In this document: positions 31,998-45,984 of the stretch, piece by piece
Layout of the letters: every line of letters begins with the position of its first letter
How positions within the stretch are numbered: position 1 is the stretch's first letter
Assembly: GCA_017165825.1 (NCBI GenBank)
Contig: CM029378.1
Location: 16,705,371-16,769,370, forward strand
Length of the DNA stretch: 64,000 nucleotides
Direction of reading: 5' to 3'
Source of the DNA: Hepsetus odoe
Lineage: Eukaryota; Chordata; Actinopteri; Characiformes; Hepsetidae
Position numbers and translations under genes: made by a program
Notes under the pieces: generated by a model
What the model was told of the DNA's origin: nothing
What the model saw: only the letters and a program-made list of their open reading frames with translations
Databases searched by the model: none

Positions 31998-34604
31998 GTG
32001 AGTCATTTCCAGTGCTCGTGTTCCAGCTGTGAAACGTCCCCACTGAGCTGATCTGAGAACAGTGAAGACATCCAGCTGTTTTCTGAAGGTCTCCAGAGTC
32101 CTAAGTGTGTTCCCCGTTTTCCCCTGTTGTGTGTCGACTAGTCGGAAATGGTGAAATCGTGGGCGAAAGCAGACAGTGGTCGTTAAACGCCGAGTTGGCT
32201 CCACTTTGTAACTTGTGCGACCGCTTCCTGTTGAGACATGCATTCTCTGTATGCCACACTGCAAGATCTGCAGGAGCCCATCTCTCCCCTGCAGCCTTCT
32301 CGTCCCTGCACTCCTTGTGCAACATGATCACTTTTCATTGCCTTGTCATGCAAACCCATCTTCCCTTGTGTTGAGGAGAAACGTGGGCGTTGCCATCCTT
32401 TGGCAGCACTGGTTCAAGACCAGCCAACATTGTAGGCCTAGAGCAGTGGCAGTGCCTTTTAGTGCAGCTCGAAAACTTGCTGATATGACAAAAAGCCTTT
32501 CATCTGCTTTCCATCTCTTGATCTGAGATGCTGCAATCATTTACACTATTCATGTTCTTAATTTGTACAACCCCCCCCCCCCCCACACACACACACACAC
32601 ACACACACTTTAAACTACAATGGCAGCTTGAAACTCTTAACATGAGAGGGAGATGCAGTCTGAGTTTTACCTGAAGAGTAGCTGGCCACAGGGTTGTATT
32701 ATTAGTTTGTGGTTTATGACAGTACATCCTTTTTCCGGGTGTGCTGCTTTTTTACCCTCTGTGTATTTTAGTTTGAAGGTTTCAGCAAAGGCCTTTGTGG
32801 AGGCGTGCTTGCGGCTTCTCATCCTGGAACAACTGAAGATCGGTGACCTCATGCAAGATGAGCACTATGTGACAGATAGCAGTTGAAAACAAGCCACTTC
32901 CGGAGCAAATTTGCCAATCATCTTTAACAAAGCTGCTGTCACAATCAGGTTGATGGCAAATAAAGAGGAACTCATCTTGATAGTGTTCGATTGAAAAATG
33001 TCAGATTGTGCAACATGCAGTAAGTTGTTTAGTGATTCATAATTGAAGATAACCCTTGCCTCCGCTAATTGCTGTAATGTTCTGCCGTTATTGGCGATTT
33101 CACATTGCAATGTTGGCCTATCCCCCTTGGATGCCTTTTGAGTCAGCCAGACTCTCAGCATCTCAACCTATGGAGAGAAAAATGTTGTGTAGCCTAGTTA
33201 ACAACCAGCCACTTCTAGAACATGTTTGCCTGTCACTTCTATCCAGCAAGCTTTGAACGGAAACAACAGAAAAAGAGGAACTTGTCATGATCAGCTTTGA
33301 GAGAAAAGTGTTACTTATGCAAGACAAGTAGGGCTGCCCTATCGTGGCTAAACCTGTTATGTTGGGCCCTTTTTTTTTTTACCACAGTGTTTCAGAGGTA
33401 AGAGAAAGCCCATCAGTTCAGCCAGACTGTTGGCATGGTTGTTGAGCCATGAACAGCTGAGCAGACCCTTTTCCTCTCCCGGCTGCTGGAATGTTCTCAT
33501 GCTGTCATCGCAGATTTGCTCCACATTGTAGTGGCTGTCTACTACTGATTCAATTTCTCCCATCGGGGCCCTTTCGAGACGGCCAGTCTCTGCATTGTGC
33601 ATCCAGATCAGCGGGGTAGATCAGGAGGAGGGGTGGGGAGATGGAACGGACTGATGTTCTGCAGTTTTACAGCTACTAGTGATGGATGGTCCCACCAGTT
33701 TGCAGTACTACCATTAGCTTCTCTGAAAGGCAGCAGAGTCATTGAAATACACATCAGTGAGAGAGATAATGACGAGCAAATGTCTGAGAGATTTCTGACT
33801 GATAGCTGGTGACGAGCGCTGGTCAGCTATATGGCGCATGTTAATGGATATTGCAATTTTTGGCCTACATCTTATTGATATCTTAGGATAGCAGTATGCA
33901 AATGAGGCTCTTACCGAAACACTTATATAACACATTATAACATATATTATAACACATTTCTGCCCAGTGGATCAATGTGAGGTTCTTCCATGCAGTTTTA
34001 TTGTTCACGGATGCATTTAATTTTATTGTCTTCAAAGCTTTTATTATCTCAAAGGTGTTTTGAACAGCAGTTCCCTAACTTTTTAGGTCATGCAACCGCT
34101 ACTGCATTCAACCATTAACCCATAAAAGATGCACATTTAGTGGTGCATGTTGGCATATAGCATAATAACGTTAAACAATATTCAAAAGAATGGATAGTAA
34201 CTGAAAGATTCACAACAGCCTAAAGTAATAAAATAATAGACCAGCTTTCAAATACATTTTACAGATTGGATCAAAGTGCCAAAGAATTTACAGAGTGAGG
34301 GGTGTTGAACACACCCAGGTTCTGAGAAACAGTCTGTTTTTATTACCAAAATGGGGAAATACATGACAATATTATCAGCTACATGATATTATCTGTTGTG
34401 AAATTGATTTGTACATAAAAATACCTTTTCCTGTCACGAAAGTCAGTTAAGAGTGAATACAAGAAACAATGCTCAACACTGAGCACTGCGCGTGTATAGC
34501 CCTGGAACAAAATATGCAGAAAATGTCAAATTGAAGGATTGAGAAGTAAACCAAAGGAGACCAGTCAGTAGTTCATAGGTCACCTAGTTGTAAGAGAGCA
34601 TGAC

Positions 34605-34673
<69 letters not shown>

Positions 34674-37600
34674 AAGAGAGAGAGAATATATGTCTAGGCA
34701 TGCTATAAGTGGATAATAACTAGGCCTACAAGCTAACTTGGGGAAGCCCAGGATGAAGTTCTATTGTAGTTACAATATCTTACAATGCAATCGCAATACC
34801 AAATTTTTCATCCTTGTGTGGACATCATTTGGCATTTGACATCAAAATTAGTCACAGAAATCCAGAGAAAGGAGGGGATGGAGCTCGAGAATGACTGTGA
34901 GAGAATTACTCAGAGGAACTGAATTCTTATGCTCACCAGCCCCATTTCCAGAAAAAAGGGAGGAAGCACTTATTCATTTGTCAAATCAAACACTCATTGT
35001 TTCCCATTATGGAGACTTCCCAACCTTTAGGCTGAGTGTGCTCTGGGCGGTGACTAATGCAGCCTTTGGTGTGAATGTGAAAAGCTACATAGGTGGTTCT
35101 GCGACCTAAACCCTCACATCCCTGCAGACAGGGCTCATGTATGTCTCTCTGTAAGGCCACTTTCTCTGCAGTGGCCTGGATTCTGGGAGGCCGTGGAGAC
35201 CTACTTCAGATAACGTCACTTGGCTACAAATAATTGCTTTACTATTCTATGCCCTGGCAAAATATTTTAGCCTATTAAAGGTCAAAAGATTGGATTCTTA
35301 TTGTGTAAATGCCAGTTTATCTTAAACCATTGCACGGAGCTTGGGAAGTCCAGAATAAGTCTTTCCAGGCATTCAATTAGGGGCTTTTTATGTAGTGGTT
35401 AAAAGTCATTTTAAAAAACAAGCAAGTAAATGCTGTTTAAAGAAAACGGATATGTGAAGACAACTAAAACAAGTTATATTTATATCGCACCTTTCACAAA
35501 CCCAAGCAGGCTTCACAATTTGGGAGTGGGAGAGGAAAAAAAGACACCTGTATACTGAATTAAAAGGTTGGCATGTTAAGTGAAAAAGAAGACTATTGGC
35601 CAGAAGTCCCAGTTTAGAGGGCAGCATGTCTTTTGGGATTCAGCAGGATTAAAAAGTAACAAGCCTCCTAGTTTACCAGCTGCATTTGAGTGGATCGATG
35701 AACATTTTTGATGGAAGCAAGGGTCGTAATGATAAACGTCACGATACATGAGACAACTGAAAATTATGTTTTATCTAATCTTTGGCTAGTTTATATAAGT
35801 GCATAGCCCAAGCTTAGTTCTGCAATCAATACGTTTGGAGATATCTGACATTTAATGAAAAAAAGAAATGCATCAATAAGTATCAATCAATCTGGACCTA
35901 ATATGAAAATGTTAGTTTTCACCTTCCAAACATTGGTATCATCGTGCTTCATGTCTTTGGATGTGGGTGGTCCTAGATAGTGAATGAAATTGGAGATGAG
36001 GATATTAGCAAGAAAACCAGAAGTAAAGACAATATGCCAACATTCCTTTATTTAACATTAGGAAGAAGTACCAATGTCACAATTTCTCACATGATTTACG
36101 TCTCTAAAATTAGGAGAAACCTCTTATTAGAGAAGTAATTCTGTAGAGTGTAATGCTCACATTTGAGGTCAACAGAAGGCTTTTTACTAGAACAGTAGAA
36201 ACTTAATTATAATTATAATTTTATGGCTTAATGTCTAAATGCGTTCAGTCTAATGCACATATGGTCTAAATTTGTCCTTTCTAAACAATTAGAAAAAGAT
36301 GCATGTATCAATGTCCCTACACAGCACTTCCTCTACTGTGTTTTGTGTTAAATCAGAAATTCAAAATAAGTCAGATTTTCAAACAGAAAGTCTAAATAAG
36401 TGTTTCTGTGCCTCTGCACTTTTTTCATCTCTTACAGTTCTGGCACAAAGGATGTTTCAGCTGCGAGGTCTGCAAGATGACTCTGAACATGAAGAACTAC
36501 AAAGGCTTTGATAAGAAACCCTACTGCAGCCAGTAAGTTCTTCTCACAATCTTCTGTCTTCTTGTCCATCGTTCCATCTGTCCCTGTGCCTCTCAAGGGT
36601 GTGTTCTCAATCTGTCTTTCCTCATGGAAATGCAGCCAGAGTCTGGGGGTTTGGCTAGCACCACGCTGAACAATTTCATACGTTTTTTTTTAATCGATAG
36701 TGTATGAGCCAGCATCTGCACTGATGTGATAGAATACATGCAAAGAAATGCATTCGTGTGAGTTTTTTCTCTGTTCACTTTCTTTCACACACTGGGCAAT
36801 GTGTGTAGGAGGTTAAACATTTGCCTGTTTCACCGCTGGCCAGCAATCTAGGGCTTGTGAATGTCCTGAGAGTGGAGCGAGTTCTCAAAGACATGCAAAC
36901 ATGCATTCATATCATTTCGCTATTGCATCACCTGCGATTAACACACTGGCTTCTGTTCACTTGGAGCCCCAGTCATCTTTTCAAGCAATAAAATGCTTCA
37001 CATGGGAAAGGTGACTTATAGGATCTCTTTGTTTTTAAGGGATCGGTGGATTCCTGCCAAAGCAAGTTTTGTTTTGTTGTTATTGCTCAGCTGGGATAGA
37101 GTTAGGGCTGTGGAATATATTAGTTATTACTCGCTGTTGCACTATAGATGTGTGGAATGCTGTAATTGCAGATACAGCTGTAGTTTGCAGATTAGCCCTA
37201 ATTGCACCTCTAACATATGCAAAAAACATTTTTTGTAGTGGGCATCATATTCAAAGATGTTTCCAGTAATTGTGTTTTGGTGGTTTTGATACATCTGTGC
37301 ATACAGAAGATAATATTTTTCATTTATGAATAAAAATTCCTATCAAGTATTAAAAAATTCTGTCCTGCAGTCAGCCTTGGTATTTGCAAACCAATAGTGA
37401 TGTGAAAGTGACTTACTGTCAATGTGTTTCAAGCACAGTGATGGGGACAATACCTTGCTCAAGGGTACTTCAGGGCTAGACACTAGCCAGTAGAGCTCCC
37501 CTGAAAGCATGCTTGTTTCAAAATTTTGACTATTAATTAGAACTGGAACAGTTATTAGTATAATAATTGAATAATTGTTAATAAATACTGTTTTTGTTTT

Positions 37601-40600
37601 CTTTCCTATAAAGTTTATAAAACTTTGCATCATGATTGGTAGCTTTTCTGAAAATGGTGAGACTATCGGTGAATTGATGATTGCAGTATGAATAAAACGC
37701 GACAGTTTGCTTTGAGACATTCAGTCATTTATGGCATCCAGTGCAACATTGTTTGAAAACCAAAGTGCAAATTAGCCCGCCCGTGCACTCCTCCTGCCTC
37801 CCAGCTCTAAAGATGTTTATGGTCATGATTATGGTTGTGTTTTCTCATTCAAATGTTACTCAGTATTTCATGGGAAGACCCCTTCGTGGCCCCAGTATCG
37901 TAAATCGTGCGCTACCCTCGGTTGAGTGACATATCCCAGGCTTAGAATTCAGTACTTCTTGATCAGACTAGAATCCATTACAGTCAATAAGTATGTTTAC
38001 ATCTTGCAGGTTGCAATTTATTGTTGAAAAAATTGGTTGGATGTCATGGTATAGATATAGGTGTAGATGTAGGTGGAAATATGGATGTCTTGGTGTAGAT
38101 ATGTATTTTTGAGCAATACCCACCCCAAACAGGATTTAAACAATTTCGATTTCAGTAATACAATCAGTCAATCTTGTCATCGCAGTTGAAACAGTAACAG
38201 TAAAATCTTATCGGTGTGTCTTGTCCATATCATGCAATCTTGGTTTTAACACAATAAGCTCTTTATAAATGGTGTTTGAATAAAGCATCAGAATGCTACT
38301 TTCACATGGAAGTATCAAAGGCTGCCTTTAACAAAGGTGCTTCCACTGGCACCCGTCTCACTTCTGCAGCAAGCTGTACAATGCACTGATGCCTGGTTTG
38401 TAGTAAAAAATGCTCTTTTGTTGCAGGACTTTGGTGTGTCATGCTACAGTTGCCACATAGGCAAATGTCATGGCTTACCGGGAAGGTTGATGCAGAGTTC
38501 ACATTTCCTCTGTGTTTTTTTTTTTTATATAAAATATTCTACACACACAAAGCTTTCTGTGTTGTGAAGACAGGTTGGATTTACCCTTCAGAGATTAAGT
38601 CAAGCCCAGCTCATCAAGGCCTTAATACTAGAGTGCTGTAACCCCTTTGACATATTTCTCTGAGTACGTATTATTTGGCCTTTATTTGTTTACCATCTTA
38701 AAGAGAGGGAAAGAGAGATTTGATCCTTGATTTCATTTTTTAAGGAGCTTCAGTTCTACAGGCTTTATTTAGACAGGGGTGGGGGGGTAAGAGTTAATCT
38801 GACCTATTTTTTGTCTGATCCATTTTAGAATCAGGATATTTCTTCACAGTGTCAAAATAAAAAGGCAAGACGGTCCGCAGACAGTGAGTTATTCTGAACC
38901 CACTCATCTGTTCCTCTGTACTTTTAAAAAGGGGATGTTCATAGAGGCTGGATTTTTCCACTTTGTTTCCTGAGTGTCGTCCCTCAGGAGCCTAGATGAT
39001 TTGCCCTTGGACCAGAACTGTTTTTTGGGGGAGTGCAACATGGCAACATTGATTGTATTGTGTTTTTTCTTTCTCCCTGCTATTTGTTTTACCACAGACT
39101 GAATGGGACAGTTCTGGTTAAGGGTGGGTATCATGATTTCTAGATTTGGCAGTTACAGAATTCCTGTAAACAATAGCTTTACGTGTATCTGATTGGATGC
39201 CAGTCAGTTCTCAGTGATCTTGTTTTTATCTATTTTAAAATTTTTTTTTTTTTTATGTGGCACTTACATGTGTTCACAAACAACTTAATATTTTGAATAT
39301 TTTGAATAATTGTCACAAACATTTCATTAAGTATTTGGGATTTATTGTCGAATTGCCCAACTTTTAGAATGTATTTATTTATTTATTTATTTATTTATTT
39401 ATTTGCTTAGTGTGAATAAGACCTTTTGTGCCGGTGTGGTTTGCTTACCGACCGTAGCCTGATTCCCCAAGGGGGTGTGAAGTTGCCATGAGGTCGGTTA
39501 AGGTCAGGAGTGGAACAGAGACACGTTCATGCATGCACAAACACAGAGCTGAGTCAAAAAGTACAGGTTTTGGGGTTTTGGAATGGCCTTTGGTTGAAAA
39601 GTGGAACATACAAACTCTGGTTTTGTGGACTGAATCCACAGGCAGTTCGCAGCACTGAATAAAAGCATGAGCATTGTGCTTTCTCTCTCTACATTTGAAA
39701 ATATCTGGAGAGTAACTGGCTTCCAAGACTTTTTTATTCCCAGATGGACGCTAAAGAAAGAATGCTGCCAAATAGTGTCCCAACACTGAATTTAGGAGAA
39801 GCTGAGACATGAGCTTTGGCTATAGCATGCTTGATCGAACCGCAGTTGTTTCATGAATAGTGGTTGTTTTCAGATGGGTGCACATCTACATACCTGTTCT
39901 AAATCTTGAGCTGAGTTTTGTTCCAACACAAAGGCTTATGTATATGTGTATGTGTCGGTCAAGTGAACATGGGTCTGTCATTATGGGAACTCTGAAGAGT
40001 GACAAGGAATTGCACACAGAAATGAAGGTTATCTCCAGCCTTGCTCCCGAATTCCAGTGGAGAATCAAAATGCAGAGAAAGGCATGTCTAAGCAGGTTTT
40101 TCCAGGCAGGGATAGCGCTAGTGCTTATGCTTATTTTCATTTATACTTGGCCTGCTCTCTTCTTTTGAATGTTTAGTGAATATTGAAATGGAAAAAATGC
40201 ATGAAATGTATCATGTATTTTCCTATAGAGATAAATTATAATATTCTAGTTCAGGTAGTTTTTGTTTATTATTGGCATTAACAGATGCGTGCAAAAAATA
40301 TTTTCCTACCTCTCCCTCATTGGTGCAGCCCTAATAATTATGCATGTTCGTAATTGTTCAGTTAAATCCAGTTTTATTTGTTATACGTCTGTAAAATTGT
40401 CATTACTTTGTTGACATGCAAAATAATTTTTCTTAGCTTAGCACAGTTTCTTAGCTAGTTACTCAGTTACTAGATAACTAATTTCATCGAGGGTGACAGT
40501 TAAATTGTTCATTCTGTAAAAAGCATGTTTGCCCCTTTTTTAATGAGCGGTTGCTTCTTGTTTCTTGTGCTGGTCATTTTCAGACACTATCCTAAGACAT

Positions 40601-43600
40601 CCTTCACCAGTGTGGCTGACACTCCAGAGAACCTCCGGCTTATGCAGCAGAGCAAGGTGCAAAGCCAGGTAAATAGCCTTCACCTTTTCACTCCTTCTCC
40701 TTCACCTCCTGCGCCTCCTCATGTTACTCCCCCTTCCTGCTCCACCCTGTCACCAATCCGCTGCATCCTGTCTGCCTCCTGGCATCCGTTCCCATATATC
40801 CAGTGGGAACGGCAAAGAGGTCTGATGACATTAGTTATTTACCTTGGAACGGTTGATGATTTACAGAGTCTGTATGTGAAGCGATTCCGTTAAGCCCCTG
40901 CTTTTCTCTTAACTTTCTGGTAATTTTTTGCGATGTGTTCAAACGTCAACAGATCATTATTCGCTGCCCGTGCCGGGGGTTTACATGAAATAGTGTTTAA
41001 GAATTAAAGTTATGCTATTTTAGTAACTGATTTAATTCGATCTTTCTAATTAAACTGAATGTGAAAATAAAACCACAAAACAAGACAACTGTCTATTATT
41101 TCAATCCCAAATAGTGTACTTTAAGGCAGCTGCCTTTGGATCGTTTCATGCAGTATAATCAAGCGTTTTTTGTTTTTTTTTAGAGCAAACATAGGGACTG
41201 TAACCAGCTATTAAATACAATATTTACTAATTAAAACTTTTTCTTTCTAAGCAAGTACTGAATAAGTCTACAAAGGCTTAAAGCTTAAAGTTTAAGGGGT
41301 AAAGCAGATGTGAGATTAAACACAAAGTAATTCCATACCAGTCTGTGAGAAGTAATTAGTGGGTTACTACACTTCTCACAAGTGGGTTACTGATTGAGAC
41401 TGATGAATCAGCCATCAGTGCTAAATTAGCAGCATCTTTTTGAAAAAAAAAAAACATGCAGTTGTTCAATTGCTGATTTACAGTGATTAATTTTATTAAA
41501 CTAATTGCTAAACATCCTCACTGACATAAGTTGACTTTCCTCATCACTCTGATACAGCAGCCCCATTTCTGTGCATTCCATACAGTCCTCTAAGGGTATC
41601 CTGTTCTTTCTAGGGAACATTATACACGGTACCTCTTTTACACGGGCTATTCTTCTGATCTTCTGACGGGTTTTGTTTTTAAGACAGTTGGATTGCCCTG
41701 GCAACAGATTCTAACAGACGGGCTTGTCATAGCTTCCAAAACACACACACAGTTACCATCCTAACCCCCACTGACACACACTCACACACACACACTCACA
41801 CCTTACCAGTGGAGGCCTGCAATAGCCAGTGACCATAGCCAGTTCAAATTGTAAAACCAGCTTCTGATACTCTCTGCCAACCTGAAAATTGCAGGCAATA
41901 AAAGACCCCCTCTATCCAAACATCTCCATCCTACTGATTATAATGAACATGTAGCCTGAATAATCAGATCCTAAAAGTGACCTTAGATGCAAGGTGTTCT
42001 CTCCAGTAAAGTTCCTGTAAGGTCATGCTCCCCATGTAGCTTTTGTAAGCACCATCTGTTCTCTCTTTTTCTCTCTGTTCCTTCCGTGTGGCCTCCACAC
42101 TTTTTCTTATCCACCCTATTCTACTTCTTTCTTTTTTCCTTTGCTTCAAAATGACCTTTCTCTTCTTTGTTGTCTGTTTGTTTCTTGCCCTATTAAAAAT
42201 GAACAGATACTGCTTAGCATTTCCTTTGATTTATTAAGAAACCTTTACAGCCTTAATGTTAGCAGGTGTAGATCTGCTATTAATTTGACTGACTGAGAGA
42301 GTTCTACTAGTTATTTGTAGATGTTAAACTATTTTGGTTCTGCACAAGCATCTGCTACTTGAAAAATGCCAAACCATTTGTTAGCTAATCTTTTTTCAGT
42401 GTTGCTTGCATTAGCTAGATAGATAAAACTGGGTGGTTTTAATTTTTTATTTTAATTACAACTGTAAGCATAGCTTCCACAATAAGAAATAACATTTTTC
42501 CAGAAACCTTGTCACTTACAGCACATCTGCTGCAAAAGCACCAGAAAAGCATTGTTCTTTAACGATAACGTTGTGAGCAATTCCTTAGTCTTTCAAAACT
42601 AAGATATTAAATTTAAAGTTAATACAGTGGCCAGATGTTTAAGAGGTTAGTGTTTTTTATTATAAAAAGTGACATTTTATCTTACAGCACTTCACATTTA
42701 AGGGTCACGTTTCAGTCTGATTAATCAGTAATTGGTCAATTAATTCACTAAATACTAATAATAATTAATACTATTTTGCAGTCATAGTACCTGCATGGAT
42801 TGCATTCTGTAGTATTACTGGAAAAGTTAAAGTGACTATTTTTTCTCATTGTGAAATACGGCAAAGCACACAGTGAGACATGACGAAATTCATCCTCCAG
42901 ATTTCACCCATACACAACGTGGGGCAGGGGGCAGCTGTTTAATATATAAAGTGCCCGGGAGCAATGATGGGGATAGTACCTTGCTCAAGGGTACCTCAGG
43001 GAAACCTACTGGTCTTGGATTTGGACCCACAGCCTGCCAATCCAACTCCCTAGCCACTAGGCCACTGCTGCCCCACAATGGTACATTATTGACCAGCCTA
43101 TACATGAATGGGAAAGGTTTAGGGGACTCATGGTGTACATGTTGCTACAGAGGCAGTGTGGATTAAGGACAGACGACCACCCCTGCCGTTATATAACACT
43201 GGTGGTCCAGATTAGATTAATAATAAATTAGATGTTTGTTGTGACTTTGAGTAAATGCAGGATTCAAACATTCAGCTACATTGCTAGACATTACCTCAGA
43301 GCAAAAAAAATTCTGTCTGGCTTTCTGGAAATAGCCATGAGCATAAACCTTACACACGCTTCCATGCCTTTACGTGTCTTCTGCACACATCTTCTGTGAC
43401 CGTACAGGCCTATAAAAGCACAAGAACACAAAGATGGTCACTGGTGTGGCAGAGGCCCATTGCACTCATAGCAGCAGTGTTACTCATCATTTTTGGCATA
43501 GTTGTGTGGCAGAGGGGGTCTTTCCCTGCACTCTTTTCTATTTAGGGGCTTTGTTTACAGGCTGTGAGAGCGCACCCCTGGGTCAGCTTCGCTTGGCCAC

Positions 43601-43685
43601 TTTATGGGGAATTTCCGGGCCTATGCAGAAGCGGGGGGATGGGGAGATGTCAGTCTGGAGAACATCACAGGAAGAGAATTGGGCT

Positions 43686-43729
<44 letters not shown>

Positions 43730-45159
43730 TCTATTTGTGTATAAATAAAAAAAATAATAATAATACATAAAAGTAATATAGACAAGGCAGCAAATATAAT
43801 AAAAATGTGTTCATTCATTCATTATCTCCAACACGCTATTCGCTGTGGACATCAGATTTTAATTATCGGGTTAATAGACAATTTTTTCCCCTCTCTGGAA
43901 ATTTGATTACAATATTTCTTTCATGTTATTTTGGAGAAATTTCGACTCAGTTCGAAGTAAACAGAGCCTTTGCAGAAAAATGGAGAATGTAACTATATTT
44001 ATCATTGTTATAAATTATGTCATTATGTGGTTTGTCATCGTGTGCATAAGCAGGAGAGCAGAGGTAGTTGTGAGTTATTGTATTCAGTGCAGCGCTCCAA
44101 AATCTTTGTAAGCCTTAAATCTTTATGGGCTTGTATTATTTAAATGCACATATCTGAATGAGTCATATTTCTGAAAGAAATAACTTTAGTAATTGTTTTG
44201 TCTAGGAATGCCCCTGACGAGAACTGAAGTTGGGTGCCAATCTTCTTTTGAGTCCATAATAAAATGCTACAACTTTAAAAGTCAATATGTGTATTGTCGC
44301 AATCACTTCAACAAAATTCCACTAGGAATAAACAAAATGCAAATAAAATTTGTGTTGAAGCATGATGAAGAATAGGACTTCCATCTTTTTCTTATAATCA
44401 GTTATGTTTCCTTGTAAATGTATTCCTTGTATATTTGTAAAATATTGTGATATTGAGTGTTTGTGTTGGTATGAGTTGATTTAACCCCCCCCCCCTTCAA
44501 TGCCTTTCTTCAACTCGGTCAACCATGTGTGTGGTGTGTGTTTATGTGCGTTGGAGTGTTTCGATTTGGGTCAGGAGACACACACACAGGCAGGGTTGTA
44601 TAGTGGGGGTCAGTGTGTTCTGGATGGTGGTGGGCAGCATTGTGTCTAAATGTTGCTCAGACCTCCCTCATAATGTATCACTCTCAGCACTTTTCCCCTT
44701 GCCCCTCAGTACATGCTAGTCGTTGTATAGCCAGCCCACAGTAAGCCAGCAAGGCCGCACACTATAATTAATAATTCATCTGTGATCCTCAATATGGTGC
44801 TTGTGGCTGTGGGCTAAAGAATACTCTTGCTGTTTGCCAGAAAGCTACAGTCAAATCATTATCGCTCCACCAGTGCACGGTAAAACCACCGGAAGTGCTG
44901 CCCTACACCAGCCCTCCATAACAGGAGTCTGGAGATTATCTACAGTTTATAGAGCAGTAAACTTCAGCTGCAGTAGATGTGAAACTACCATGGTTGATTT
45001 TACAGGCCCCCTTTTACACCACAGCTAATGCCACTGCAGGACACTGTCACTTTTGTTTGCCTCAGCATCGCTTTCCACAAATGAAGGAACTGCATGAAAG
45101 GTGGAACTTTTAAAGTTCTCCACAAACAGTGTTGCTTTTGTTTCTTCTTTTCAAGTTGA

Positions 45160-45207
<48 letters not shown>

Positions 45208-45940
45208 TTTGTCACCTATGTACATAACTCTATGTACGTCTTCCACATGCTGCCAATTTAAATGTACATGTGTGTTTTATGTATGCATCCAAGAAGGGGT
45301 GGTTGATGTGAATATTTCTTTTTTGTATATGTGGGTGTGTTCCACGCTCTCTAAAGAGGAAGCTTTCATTTCAGAGGAGGGGGCGTATGTGTCAGATCCT
45401 TTTTATACCTGCAACAGATAATTCAGAATTTATATCAAGCGACTTCGAATCAAACTTATTGCAAACATAATGACAACCCTTATTCTGTGTCTTGTTGTCT
45501 CATATAGGTGCTGTACAAAGAGGAGTTTGAGAAGAACAAAGGGAAGGGCTTCAGTGTGGTGGCTGACACACCGGAGATGCAGAGAATCAAGAAAACACAG
45601 GACCAAATTAGCAACGTAAGTGCAATGTTAACTGTCCTAGATATCAGTGAAAGGTCCAAAAAAAACCTTAGTCGTTTACACATATGCAGCCATATGTTTA
45701 ATCAGATATCCCAGGCAAATAATGGGATAAATGATCTCTTGCCTTATTTACTGACTGAATTTATTTTCGACCAGTTTTATCAGTCATTATCAGTTTCAAG
45801 CCCTCAAACTCCACTTCTTGTCCTCCTTTACTCTCTTCAAGTGGTTCCTTTTTTCTGTCTTTTAGTACAAGATCCTGAAATCCCAAGCCAAGATTCTCTG
45901 CTCTCCGCACCTCCTCTTTCCCTCACTCACTCTCACTCTC

Positions 45941-45984
<44 letters not shown>

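Larger units (their letters stand above)
31998..36437. other. lasp1 intron 1
   Basis: Contains a poly-C plus CA tract (32571-32608), a diverged sequence duplication (about 32889-33600) and a GA/GACA/AT compound repeat (34603-34685). No exon or conserved element was recognised. Confidence 0.6.
36533..40583. other. lasp1 intron 2
   Basis: Holds a short SINE fragment (37430-37490) and an (ATTT)n tract (39372-39404). Nothing else recognised. Confidence 0.6.
40669..45507. other. lasp1 intron 3
   Basis: Holds a full SINE (42840-43076) and GT tracts (43689-43727, 45162-45206). Nothing else recognised. Confidence 0.6.

Noticed and set aside
31716..32264. 182-codon minus-strand ORF over the lasp1 promoter and exon 1
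   Set aside because: It lies antisense to a GC-rich CpG promoter, where stops are rare. No domain, and the sense exon is certain.
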